A DNA stretch of 64,000 nt from Tillandsia leiboldiana (taxonomy: Eukaryota > Streptophyta > Magnoliopsida > Poales > Bromeliaceae), in assembly GCA_029204045.2 (NCBI GenBank), contig CM055075.1, positions 22,564,491 to 22,628,490 of the forward strand. Reading direction: 5' to 3'. The position numbers were made by a program, and so were the translations under genes. Of the stretch, positions 12,501 through 23,030 are shown piece after piece. The notes under the pieces were generated by a model. That model saw only the letters and a list, made by a program, of their open reading frames with translations, did no database searches and was not told the DNA's origin. The first letter of the stretch is position 1, and the number at the start of each line of letters is the position of its first letter.

Positions 12501-13651
12501 GGGCCTCCGATGAAAAATCTCCACACTGCGCTCCGATGCCGAAGTCGTCGACGCCGCGGCTTCCAAAAAATCCGGGCCTCCGCCAGATGATGCGCAGCAC
12601 AAAGATCTCCATCTTTGCTTAAGGGTGCAAGGGGAAGGGAGCTCGGGAAAGGGGGCAAAAAGCCCCAGCCAACCGCCTATTTATAGGCCCAGCCCAAAAA
12701 TCCGACTTTGGACTTTTGGGCCAAAGTTCCGGGCGCCCGGAACATTCGGGCCGCTACAGTGTTGGGCCCGGCCCAACACTGTGCGCGCCCGAAAGCCCGA
12801 GGGCCCGCCACGCGTCCCGCCGACGCCGCCTGCGCCCGGCGCACGCGCGCCCGCCAACTGCGCAGCGCCACGTGTCCCGACACGCGGGCGTGCGCAGCTG
12901 CACCCGACCAACCGCGGGGCGCCACGTGGCGCCCCCACGTCGCCCCCGACCGCGCCCACGCCGCGCCCACGTGCGCGACCGCGCCTCCCGCTGCCGCACG
13001 TCGGGCACGCGCCCCGAGGCACCTGCCTCCCGTCGCGTGGACCGCGCGCACCAGAACCCGCCAACCAAAATCAGCCACGTGTCCGCACCCGGTCCACCCT
13101 GCACCCGCGACGATCCCGTGGACCGCGCCTGCCGCGCCCGCCAACTGGGAGCCGCCACGTGGCCAGCCCCCCGGGTGCACGCCTCCGCGGTGGACCGCGC
13201 GCCTCCGCCGCCGCCAGCCGCCGCGCTCCGCCGTCCGCCGCCGCCGCCGGCGCCCCTCCGGCGGCCGGAACAGTACCAATCACCTCGAAATCCGTGCCGG
13301 GTCATCCGGGCTCCGAAAAATACAAGTAAATAGTCCATCTTGACCGTTTTCGCGCGCTGAATCCAAATCCGAAGTCCGATTTGCCAAATTCCTCTTCTAA
13401 AATTTGCCGAAAATTCCCGGAGAAGTGTTCTTTACTCAAATTTCGCGCTGAGTCCAATTTTAATAACCATTTCGCGCGAAACCACATCAAAACATCCGAC
13501 GGGGTCCTCCGATCACTCACGTGATCCATTATACACCCGAAGTCCATCACTTGAGTCCAAATTGGTGCAGAAACACCGCCGACATGCCACATAGGCCTCC
13601 AGAAGCTGCTAATCGCACTGTAGAAGCCCTGCGGAGATCTGGGTCACCACA
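9543..13651 (-). repeat. 5' LTR of the long-LTR Gypsy element
   Basis: This is 4109 bp and nearly identical to 2384-6485. The differences I saw are mainly single-base or short indels, for example near 9729, 10058 and 12786. Promoter region: G-box and ACGT motifs at about 12865-13160, then a TATA box at 12676-12687. ORFs at 12149-13343 on both strands mirror those of the other LTR and are composition artefacts. Confidence 0.92.
12676..12687 (-). promoter_or_regulatory. LTR promoter TATA box (5' LTR)
   Basis: Minus-strand CCTATAAATAGG in the 5' LTR, the position expected to drive the element's genomic RNA. Several CACGTG and CCACGT motifs lie 200-480 bp upstream of it. Confidence 0.6.
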
Positions 13652-14709
13652 AGCCGGTTCTTGGTCCCTCCTCCACGCGCAACCTCGGCAAGCTCCAGGA
13701 ACACTCCACAGGCACCAGGGAATCTTCAGAGTATTCCAGATCAACTCAGGGAAAACTTTGGTTCAACCTTCTCTTTCTCTCTCTCTCTCTCGGGTTCTTC
13801 TCTAATGGAATTTGTCTCTTGAGCCTCCCAGCACTCAGGCATCCAATGAAGATTACAGAGACAAGGTTGATGCTTTTTATTCCTCACTGTCCCCTCGAGC
13901 TCTGGCCCAAGGTAGACCAAGAGACATTCACACTTAATGCTTTTAATTTTTGCAAAATAATCCCAAACCGGGTTCACACTCAACCCTAGCCTCCGAAATC
14001 CTCTCAATAGGTGCAATATGCACCCAACACCTCAATGGATTAAGCTTGAAGTATTTGGTACATAAAATACATAGGTTCTTTAGAAAATAATTAATCTTTT
14101 GACACTTTTCACGCAATTCGAGAAAATCCGCTCAGCGAATTGTGAAACCGACTTCGCCACGACGTCCAGCTCGTCGAGACCTGTCAAGTAGCGTATTTAT
14201 TTGTTTAGTTTGGCACTCGTATAAAATCTCGGGCCATCTAATTCGACAGATTACAGTCTGACGCACACACTTCGATGCACCCGGATCGCCAAACGCGAAA
14301 ACTGTCAGTGCCATTGCGCTCAGAACGTCGAAATTAGCTAGGTTCGACTACTCATACCCCTATGTCAAGGTTCCGGATAGTAAATCGGCCAATAGTAGTC
14401 GAAAGGGGATTTGAAACATAGGGTTACTATTCACAACTTAAGTTGTGAGACCCGTTCTTCTTCGCTGTTTTGCGGAAGATCCGACCGTTGGATCGTCGAC
14501 AAGTGAATATGGACTTTTCATGTTTCGTCGAAACGATCGCAATGGTGCTCTCGGATTTTCGAGATCAGGCCCCGATCAAAAGTCGATATTTCTGGGCCAC
14601 TATTGATCCACTAAGTCCCTATTTTGCCAAAATTATTAATTAAATAAATTCCAAAAGTATTTCAAAGTCTTTAAATTTTTAGAGTACTACATACAATATC
14701 TTACCAAAC
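13652..14709. other. Unassigned region upstream of an env-like ORF
   Basis: About 1 kb without a convincing gene. It includes a pyrimidine microsatellite (TCTCTC run about 13768-13790). The segment 14040-14700 has the mixed GC-balanced, TATA-poor texture of LTR-retrotransposon non-coding DNA, but I could not match it to another part of the window. It may include the 3' part of the plus-strand Sirevirus that continues at 14710. Confidence 0.4.
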
Positions 14710-15324
14710 ATGCAAACTAAAGTCCTAAGATGGGATCGAAAGTTATTTTTGTATGTTTTAGGACATCCATCTACTGCGGAGGACTTGAATATCAATATTC
14801 CTTATCTCATTTGGTCGAGAATTTCGAGATATGTGGAGCATCCACATCCAACTGAGCGACTTCCATTCCCAATGATCATTATGCGGATTTTACGGAAATT
14901 TGACATCGACATTCGATCGTCAAGCTACATGCATAGTTTGGGAACCATCAATGACTCAACAATTGTGAAGTCACTCCCCAAGAAACCAGATGACACCCGG
15001 ACACCTCCTCGCGGCAAGCAACCATCTACCTCAGCAACAGCAACAGCAGCACCAGCAACAGTAGCAGCAACAGCTTCAGGTCTTGGACCTTTCGATACCT
15101 AAGAGGATGAAGTCTCTGCGACATCTATTTATCGGGAACAACAAAGACTTTCTTCTGAACAGGAGCGACTCTCAATTGAACATGGTCGAATTTCTCTTGA
15201 CCTACAACAGATTACTGTAGCCCAAGTGGATTTGAAGAAGAAGTATAAGTCATTGACCAAGTTGGTTAAGAAGATTTTTGCAAAGCTGGGTTGTAGCAGC
15301 TCCGAAGACTCCGGTTCAGAGTAA
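14710..15324 (+). pseudogene. Sirevirus-type env-like ORF (one in-frame stop)
   Basis: Sireviruses often carry an extra ORF of unclear function after pol. The first part, 130 codons, has a block ending LPFPMIIMRILRKFDIDI that resembles the plant-specific domain of SIRE-type env-like proteins and putative plant transposon proteins. It is followed by a Ser/Thr/Ala/Pro-rich linker (about residues 98-130). A single TAA at 15100-15102 interrupts it; the same frame then runs 73 more codons to a TAA at 15322-15324, with a charged heptad-like stretch (EQERLSIEHGRISLDLQQ) likely to form a coiled coil. Two polypurine tracts and an LTR follow in the same orientation. The start may lie upstream of 14710. 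Family assignment is from motif memory and not tested. Confidence 0.6.
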
Positions 15325-15949
15325 TTTCTGGTTATGTCTTTCTTCTAACAATTTCTCTTTTGCAGATTTTTGTTTGGTTATCTGAACTTTGCAATTCCTC
15401 CTTACATTTTGTTTGGCTAGTTTGTGTGACAAAAAGGGGGAGAGAAAACTGAGAGCTGAGAACAAGTAAGATGAGACTTGAATGACTACCTGACTAACTA
15501 CTAACTATTTGTGTTTGTAATATTCTAACTTTTACCAAGTTGGTAGATTAGGACAAGAACAAGTGACAGGAAGGTATCAATATCTTAACTTTTGTGAACT
15601 TTGAACTATGACATTTGGAACTTTATTGATATATGATATGTGAATCTTTGATTGACTACTTTCATACATATCTAATTAAATAATGTCATAAATTACATGA
15701 GTATAAACTCTATCTCTCTGATTGCTTATTGAAGTTTTAAATTCTTGAGGTATCTAATGATTTCTTTTGTCAAAATTGTTTCTTTTGCAGAGAATACAAG
15801 CGTCTAAGTCTAGAGTTTGTATTATGAGTTTATCTCTTGTATTTACTTTTATTTGGACCATTCATGTGAATTTTTGTTGTATGGTGATAGCAACAAAAAT
15901 ATCTGTTTGTTTATTTTAAGTGGATTACATGTTTTGCCACAAAACCGCC
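15325..15949 (+). other. Sirevirus 3' non-coding region
   Basis: AT-rich non-coding DNA between the env-like ORF and the LTR-proximal polypurine tract. It holds the extra PPT-like run at 15429-15446 and no gene. Confidence 0.6.
15429..15446 (+). promoter_or_regulatory. Upstream polypurine tract of a plus-strand Sirevirus
   Basis: The purine run AAAAAGGGGGAGAGAAAA lies about 530 bp before the LTR. Multiple PPT-like runs before the 3' LTR are a reported trait of Sireviruses. Confidence 0.6.
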
Positions 15950-15961
15950 AAAGGGGGAGAT
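15950..15961 (+). promoter_or_regulatory. LTR-proximal polypurine tract
   Basis: AAAGGGGGAGAT immediately precedes the plus-strand LTR start TGTTAAGG at 15962. Confidence 0.75.
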
Positions 15962-16605
15962 TGTTAAGGATTTTTGTATTGGCGTATTTCGTGAAGTGTT
16001 TTGAGTCTTGAAGTTTGAAGTTGAAGAATTGTGGATCGCATACATCAATCTTAGGAAGAATGGATTCAAAAGGATCAGTGTTTTGAGTCTTGAAGATTGA
16101 AGTTGAAGAATTGTGGATCACATACATCAATCTCAAGAAGAATGGATTCAAAAGGATCAGGTATGTTTAACTAAATATTTTTGGTGATCTGAATACATTC
16201 TTATAGTTTAGAAACACTTGGAATAATTTTCATTGCATAAAAATAAAAAACTAGACATTTTGAGTGTTCAGGATCCGGATAAGGAGCATCCAGTCCGGAC
16301 CCCAAACATGGTTTGGTTCATGTGTAATTCTAGTCCGGATCATCCCTTTTCCAGTCCGGACTCCGAACCTTGTGTTTATTGAATCGCATGAATCAGTTCG
16401 GATCAGCCAATTTCAGTCCGGACCCCGAACATGTTTTTTGGAAATTTTTTGTCAAAAGGCGACAGTCCGGATCAGACTTGATCCAGTCCGGACCGCCGAG
16501 CGGAAAAAATTTAGATAAGGTAGTTTTTTATTCTTATCCCTTTCTAAAAGATTTCTAACCTATAAATAAACCCTAACATTCATCTTTTAGGGTAATCCCG
16601 GTAAT
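15962..16605 (+). repeat. Truncated plus-strand Sirevirus 3' LTR
   Basis: Starts TGTTAAGGATTTTTGTATTGG, the minus-strand start of the other Sirevirus LTRs. It contains the GTCCGGAC motif array (about 16270-16500) and a TATA region CCTATAAATA near 16559, then stops around 16600 where the sequence switches to minus-strand gag. An internal 65-bp segment with TTGAAGTTGAAGAATTGTGGATC is directly repeated at about 16005-16060 and 16082-16155. Only about half of an LTR is present. Confidence 0.8.
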
Positions 16606-17292
16606 CCCAAGAGACAGATAATTCCTAGAAGAAGATGAAGGCTTCCCAGAAAAATAGTTAGTAGGAAAAGTCATTTCATAAATTTGAAGTGCACCAACTA
16701 ATTCTTCTACCTTGATTTCGTCCGGGTGTTTTACTGTTTCAATGGCTGCGACCTTAGGGCGAAATCTTTCAGGAAGAGTTCTCAAAATCTTTCTTACAAC
16801 TTTAGATTCTGGAATTTTCTCTCCCAAGTTAGTACATGTATTAACGATATCTTGCAATCGTGTATAATAATCTGTAAACGATTCATTTTCTGCCATAAAA
16901 ATAGAGTCAAATTTGCTCGTAAGCATTTGCAGTTTTTGAATCTTCACTAAACTTGTTCCCTCATGTGTAACTTGTAGAGTATCCCAGATTTCTTTCGCAG
17001 TCTCACATGCTGAGACGCGAGAGAATTCGGTTTATGACAAGACATTAAATAAGGCGTTAATTCCCTTGCCGTCGTAAGAAGAAGCATCAATTTCTTCCTT
17101 AGTCCATTTCGACCTAGGTTTGATGGTGACAACATCGACAATAATCTCAGAAGGATTTGTCCATCCAAACTCAATTGATTGCCAAACCCGTTCATCGATG
17201 GAAATTAAAAACGCTCTCATGCGTACTTTCCAATATGCATAATTTGTTCCATCGAAGAACGGTGATCTATTGATGCTTCCACCTTCAACCAT
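16606..17292 (-). pseudogene. Sirevirus gag fragment (one in-frame stop)
   Basis: N-terminal gag starting at 17292 (MVEGGSINRSPFFDGTNY). The frame runs to a TAA at 17032-17034, then continues in the same frame through ISACETAKEIW-like and KIQKLQMLTSKFDS segments and a RFRPKVAAIETVKHPDE segment, ending near 16606 at a Ser-rich stretch. The zinc knuckle and everything downstream are missing. At its 3' end it is fused head-on to the plus-strand LTR at 15962-16605, a rearrangement or nested-insertion boundary. The primer site and 5' LTR follow at 17312-18595. Confidence 0.85.
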
Positions 17293-17311
17293 TGTTTACA
17301 ACCCTATTTCC

Positions 17312-17323
17312 GCTCTGATACCA
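17312..17323 (-). promoter_or_regulatory. Primer binding site (initiator tRNA-Met)
   Basis: Minus-strand TGGTATCAGAGC, two bases from the LTR end at 17326. Confidence 0.9.
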
Positions 17324-17325
17324 CT

Positions 17326-18595
17326 TATGGGTTATGAATAATATGGATCTGAATAGGGGAAAAACCACCTAGAGGGGGGTGAATAGGTGAAAACAATAAA
17401 CACACCAAATCGTTGCGTAAAAAAAAACCCAATGCGGAAAATAAATAAAGTACGCAAGATTTACATGGAAAACTCCGTCACAGGAGTAAAAAACCACAGG
17501 ACCGATAACACGGCGAAATCCACTAAGATTAAACACGTACAAGGTGATTTACCATAACCGTACGACTCAACCTTTTCCATACGCTCCTAGTTGATCTTCT
17601 CCGCTCGCTCCGAACACTCCTCGAATCCACGATTTGCGTCGCAACGCCGAATCCACGGCGCTCAACATCGAATTCACGACGTCCAACCGATTCCACGGTC
17701 TTCACCAATGCGGCACATCTCGATCACACGAACGTGCCTCGCTCCGAATCCACGAGAGTGGTAGCACCTTGAATCCACAAGGCCACGCGAATCCTTGCGC
17801 CGATTTTTGGTAAAATCGTTGTTTTTGTTTGGTGATGATCCTCTGAATACTTAGATCAAAGATAGATAAGAAATACCATCTAAATATTATTCAATTTGAT
17901 TATACAAGAAATAGGAGTTTTGAAACCCTAGAATCAAATTGAACAATATAGATGAAGAATCATGAATTTAATCGTGTTTTCCTTTCTTCTCTATATTTGT
18001 GGATTTTTATCCTACGGTTTTTGATAACCGGGATTATTTTGGATTACCCTAAAAGATGAATAATAGGGTCTATTTATAGGTTAGAAACCTTTGGAAAGAG
18101 ATAAGCATTAAAAACTGACTTAAGAGAATTTTTTCCGCACGGTGGTCCAGACTAGATTTGGCTAATCCGGACTGTCGTCTTTTTTTCAGCAATTTTTCTG
18201 AAAAAAAAGTTTGGGGTCCAGACTGAAACAGGGGAGGTCCGGACTGTTCATGCAATTTCAGCAAACACATAGTTCGGGGTCCGGACTGAAACAGGGGAGG
18301 TCCGGACTGGAATTCCGCATGAGCTAAACTATGTTCGGGGTCCGGACTGGAATGGTCTGATCCGGATCCTGAACATCCAACTTGTCTAGTTTTTTATTTT
18401 TATGCAATTAAAAATCATCCAAGTATTTCTAAACTACACAAATGTATTCGGATCACCAAAATTATTTAGTTAAGCGTACCTAATCATTCCGAATCCATTT
18501 TTCTTGAGATTGATGTAATTAATCCTCAATTCTTCATCTTCAATCTTCAAGACTTATACCACTTCACGAAATACGCCAATACAAAATCCTTAACA
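17326..18595 (-). repeat. Sirevirus 5' LTR (minus strand)
   Basis: This is 1270 bp; minus strand starts TGTTAAGGATTTTGTATTGG at 18595 and ends at 17326 with a mutated terminal CATA in place of CACA. Visible parts: palindromic GGGGGG motif at 17366-17389, a CGAATCCACGA repeat array at about 17630-17790, a TATA region at 18068-18082 and a GTCCGGAC array at about 18140-18370. CATTG at 18596-18600 would be the outer target-site copy; its partner is not found. Confidence 0.88.
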
Positions 18596-20279
18596 CATTG
18601 TCCACAAATAAATACCACACGCACAAAGCTAACTAACCGAAATAATCAAAAACGAAATAACGGAGAGGTCACCAGCCCCAAACGAGGCTAACATCCTCTA
18701 GTCGCAGCCTCACTGTGGTCCCGGATCCCACCCCTGACCGAACCTGTCACAGTGTGGGAAGCCAGCGACACAAAGAGTAAGAGGTAAATGTAAGATGTGC
18801 AAGATGCTATAAATACTGGAAATAAAGCAAACCGAAGACCAGAGCATCCACACTCTCCCGCATGGATCAACAGTAACCCCCTGTAAATCGAAACAGTGCA
18901 TGCAAAAGAAAACACATTGCTCTCACCTTGTTGCTTTTAACCCCTCCACGGCACTTGTGCAGCACCGTAAGTAACCGCGAGGGGTCCCCACTACGTCACC
19001 TTGTGGGGTACACAGGTCAACGTACCACCCTTCCGGAAAAGTACACCAATGCGGTGGTCAAACCGCTGGTGTGCGTGCAAGCAGCCATGAGCATAGTGAC
19101 CAATGTCAATTTGTAATAATAGGGATACTCATGCGAAAAGGGGTTAGTCAAGATTCATTAGCACATCTACTTTACTCTTATGTATTACATATGAGACCAC
19201 AACCAAAATGCAAGAAAAAGGTACTCACCTTAAATTGCGTCAAACGAAACACTTGAAATCGACCCGCACCCTCGAACGACTCCCGAACCAAAAAAGTCCC
19301 CAACAGAAACAACGGGTAAGACTCGACTTGCCCGTAAAAACAAAGATCCCGAACGCGCACAAGTAAAGGCGAAACTGAGCGGCGGCGGCACCGCGCGGCA
19401 CTCGTCCCGCACGGCGCGCCGCAGCCCTGCGCGGGCGCGCCGCATGCGGTGCGGCCCTGCGCGGGCGGGCCGCAAGCGGTGAGGCCCCGCGCCGTGGTAG
19501 CCCCGTGCGGCGCGCTGCTTGCGGTGCGACCCCGCGCAAGCGGCAGCCTCGCGCGGGCGCGCCGCAAGCGGTGCAGCCCCGCGCGGTGGCAGCCCTGCGC
19601 GGGCGCACGCAAGTCGCGGTCCCTCCGTGGCGCGGATGGAGCGCGCGCCCAGTCCGTGCGACGGCAGCAGCGAGGAGGCGGCGGCAGCATCAACGCGCGG
19701 CCGCTAAACCCAAAAACGCAAAACCCCAAAAACCCCGAAAACACGGAACGATGAACGACCAAAAAAAACGCGAGGGAGAAGAAACCACTAACCTTACACT
19801 AACGGGGAAGACGAGCCGATCTCAATCCTCGCGATTGATGAAAAAAAATCCGATTCCGCTCCCCGCCTCCGGCACGGTGATCCAAGAAAAAAAAATCGCT
19901 CTCTTTTTCTCTCCGAACTAGGGTTTTCATTTTCTTGAAAAGTATTAATTAAATATTCTATTTCTCTCGTACGTACAAAATAAAACCCTTATTCGGTATA
20001 TAAAAGAAAGATTCCCATCTCCTTGAAAATCGTGCCGATCACGTGGCACGGATTCCGGTGCACCCTACGAGTACCGAAACCTTCAAAATTTCATTTCGGG
20101 AGATCCGCAAATCGGATTTCAGTTCCGATCGCCTTGTCGTTCCTATTTTTCGAGCTCTAACACCGAAAAATATCCGCACGCACCGACGCTGTACCCAAGA
20201 AATCCCGCTAATTAATTCCCTAAACAACTAATTTATTCAAAAGGATTAAAAGAAATACAAAATAGTTCGTGATATTACA
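18596..20279 (-). repeat. Gypsy LTR fragment related to the 53252-55259 LTR
   Basis: On the minus strand this begins TGTAATATCACGAAC at 20279. Like the plus-strand LTR at 53252 it contains a GCTCGAAAAAT block about 120 bp in, a GC-rich minisatellite, and a CTGTGACAGGTTC block near its far end (about 18740). It stops where the Sirevirus LTR begins, so that insertion probably truncates it. ORFs at 19178-19921 on both strands overlap each other over the GC-rich core and are unlikely to be genes. Confidence 0.6.
19385..19625. repeat. GC-rich imperfect minisatellite
   Basis: Roughly 30-bp units built on GCGCGGGCGCGCCGCAAGCG with variants, about seven in tandem. A shorter, related array of GCCGCATGCGGGGC type occurs in the Gypsy A LTR at 54195-54320. 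Confidence 0.7.
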
Positions 20280-21070
20280 GTTGAACCGGCTTTTAGTTCA
20301 ATCCGACTGGGCTCGATTCTTTTATGATTCCATTCACATTGAACCGGGTTGTAATTTGATTCAGCTTGGCTTGGGCCTCCTGTGACTGTGTTTGGGTTGA
20401 ACCGACTTCAGTTCAAGTTGAATTCTTCATAGTTTAGTTTAAGTCGAACCAGTTTGTAGTTTCGTTTGGGCTCGAACCTCATGTGGTTCGGTTAGGGTAG
20501 AATCGGTTTATGGTTTGAGTTGAATTTTTTTATTACTTGGTTTATGTCGAACTGGTAGCCAACTCGGTTTGACTCAGCTTGAACCTCATATGATTCAGTT
20601 TGGGTTGAACCAGCTTATAGTTCGGTTCGGCTCGACCCGGGTCTCTTGTGGTTCAATTTAGGTTGAATCCGCTTAAGTTCATGGTGAATCCTTCATAGTT
20701 CGGTTTAGGTTGAACCTCTCTGTTCTCCGGTTTGGTTCGGCTAGAACCTTCAGTGGCTCAATTTAGATTGAACCGACTTATGATTCAATTCAAATTGGAT
20801 CATTTATGGTTTGGTTTAAGTTGAACCGGCTTGTAATCCGGTTTGATTTAGCTGAGACTTTCAGCGGTTCAGTTTAAGTTGAACCGGTTTATGATTCAGT
20901 TTAAATTGGGCCTATTATAGTTTTGTTCAAATTGAACTGACCTATAGTCCGGCTTGGTTCATCATTATGGTTTGGTTTACCGTTAAGAGTTCGGTTCACC
21001 TTTCTAGATTTGGTTCATTGTTAGGTGTTCGGTTCATCCTTTTAGGTTTGGTTCACTAACTTGGGCTTAA
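20280..21070. repeat. Degenerate tandem repeat of GGTTCGGTTYGGTTGAACC type
   Basis: About 0.8 kb of strongly diverged units, roughly 50-65 bp each, alternating TTGAACCGGCTT, TTCGGTTTGGCTCGAACC and CTTATGGTTCAGTTTAGG segments. No ORF. It begins directly at the end of the Gypsy LTR at 20279. It looks like an old minisatellite or a low-complexity derivative, since purine and pyrimidine steps repeat but unit length wanders. Confidence 0.65.
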
Positions 21071-22005
21071 TTATTTTTGATCCATCATTGGTGTGACTCG
21101 TTGTCAACATGGGTTTAGTTCAAATTGAGTTTGTATCCAAACCGATATGACTTAGGCTCAGCTCTGACTTGTATATTTTTTATTTTTTTTTATTAAGTTC
21201 AAATTGAACTCATTCTCATATTGGGTTGAATTCAAACTAAGCAATCGATTTAATTTAACCGAATCGAATCAAGCCTATCACGAAAATAATGATCCAAGAC
21301 AAATATTTATTATTATTATTATTTATTATTTTATCATTATTGTGGTCTAAATTGGGTTTTAATTGTGTCTAGCCTATCACGAAGACGGTCGCTCGGTATT
21401 GTGAATGTAATCACGGGTCCAACGTGGGTAATGATCCAATGTCATGTTTAATCGTGTCAAGCAGACGCCCGCTCAATACCCCGATACAAGGTCGTCATCA
21501 TCGTTTGCGCACATGTTTATAATAGTGGAGGCGATATCGGGATCACGGCTACTTGATGATGGTGAATTCACGTTTCAACTTGTAATAATTTATTATCGAT
21601 TTTGAACGTATTGGGCATATCACGAAAATGACCGCTCAATCAAATCGATGATAGGATACTTTCCACGTCATTCGCGCGCATTTATCACCTTGTAGTTGTC
21701 GTGATGACCGATGTTGTCGTTGAATCGCTGTTGTCGGAGAAGAGGGAGGGCCTCAGAATCGTTGTAGTTATTGTCGTAGCCATCTTTGTTGTCGCGGCCG
21801 CCATCATCGTTCCTTTATTTTATTTTTCTCTTTATTTTTTCCCTTCCTAACTCTTTTTTTTTTTCTCTCAAATTTTTTTTTAAGAAACTTTTTTTTTTTT
21901 TCTTAAATTTTATGGTTCAATTTATAGTGATTCGATAACCTCTTTATTTTGTGAAATAATTCAAAAAATTTTAAAATATAAAGCAACATTATATATTTTT
22001 TTTTT
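21071..22005. other. Intergenic region, no gene seen
   Basis: AT-rich DNA containing three scattered copies of a TATCACGAARAYGRYCGCTC-like motif (about 21275, 21375, 21620), possibly decayed repeats, and pyrimidine runs at 21820-21900. Nothing codes convincingly. Confidence 0.5.
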
Positions 22006-22177
22006 GGAAAATGCTACTTGTACACCCGTAAGGGGTGTACATCTCACACCCCCACCCATCTAAGGGTGGGGGTGTGATGAGGAGTCACTTGATGTGACCC
22101 GTAAAAAACATCGACACCATTAAAAAGGTGGAGGTGTAGGATGTACACCCCTTCGGAGTGTACATGTGGCATTACTC
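22006..22177. mobile_element. Hairpin MITE with 9-bp target duplication, copy 1
   Basis: A 172-bp element. Left end GGAAAATGCTACTTGTACAC, right end GTACATGTGGCATTACTC, with inner palindromes built on GTACACCCC and CACCCCCACC. It is flanked by T-runs consistent with a 9-bp duplication. It closely matches 24925-25096. Confidence 0.85.
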
Positions 22178-23030
22178 TTTTTTTTTTTCTTCCTGGTGGT
22201 TGTTCATTTAAGACAAATACCAATCAAATCATATTTATTTTATTTTTTTCCTCTATTTCTATCTTTCTTTTTCTTTCTTTTTTTATTCTTTCAATTTTAA
22301 ATTTTAATTATCTTTTAATCCAAACAAGCTAGAACCTCATTTGGTTCGGCCGGCAGCCATCAAACATAAAAGACTTTGCTGATGTAAGTCCTCCGCAACC
22401 ATGAACAATCTATGGGCAGTTAACCGACCACAATGTCAAAACAATGGACTGTACTACTTTCTGGAATAAAGCTACTTAATTGTTGGAACAAAAATAACAA
22501 GACAACAATCAACTTATAATATAAATGAGTACTAATAAACTTGTTGTTACAGTATTGTAGCGATAAGATACAGTAACAAAACAAATGTACGGCAAGATCA
22601 ATTTTACTATGGCAGCAACTTTTCTACTTATTCTTCTAGAGAAAGAGAAATATAAATAATCTTGCATTTCGAATGTTGGTAAAAATAGTTTTGATCTTTT
22701 AATAGAAATATATTTTGGAACCACAATAATGTGTTTAGATTTAAAACACTTACAAAACCGGTGAACATTTTTCTATCCAGCGGTGAACTATTTAATAATA
22801 TAGGTAGTAAACAAAATTATCTTAAATAGTAAACTGTTTTCTATTAAATAGTTAAATAGTGAATAAATTCTATTAGTTGTAAGCAATTTGTATTAAACAG
22901 TAAGTAATTGAGAGTATAAATTTAGAAACAGCTCATGGATCCAAGCATGTGTTGCATTAGACTAATTAGACTAAAAATAAGATTGTTTCTCAACGTGCAA
23001 GATTTCGACAATTACTTGTTGTGATTATAA
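22178..23030. other. Intergenic region, no gene seen
   Basis: AT-rich and non-coding. A local stretch of diverged AAATAGTGAA/TAAACAGTAA repeats lies at 22780-22905. Confidence 0.5.

Larger units (their letters stand above)
2384..13651 (-). mobile_element. Long-LTR Gypsy element with degenerate body (minus strand)
   Basis: An 11.3-kb element with LTRs at 2384-6485 and 9543-13651, a PBS at 9523-9534, a polypurine tract at 6486-6498 and a body of 3057 bp. LTR ends are TG/CA (minus strand TGTGGTGACCC to CGTGACA). The two LTRs are almost identical by eye over 4.1 kb, differing mostly by one- to few-base indels, whereas the body has no open gag or pol. The last 40 codons of pol, the RT and the gag N-terminus can still be recognised as relatives of the chromovirus-type Gypsy at 55260-64000. 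The 5-mers outside the two ends (AACGG at 2379-2383, AGCCG at 13652-13656) do not match, so no clean target duplication is visible. Confidence 0.9.

Noticed and set aside
17630..17790. CRISPR-like spaced repeats (CGAATCCACGA)
   Set aside because: The repeats are short, imperfect and irregularly spaced, lie inside a plant LTR, and the same array recurs in sister LTRs.
19178..19921. ORFs of 194, 138 and 122 codons over a GC-rich segment
   Set aside because: Both strands are open across a minisatellite, and the surroundings match a Gypsy LTR. No domain.
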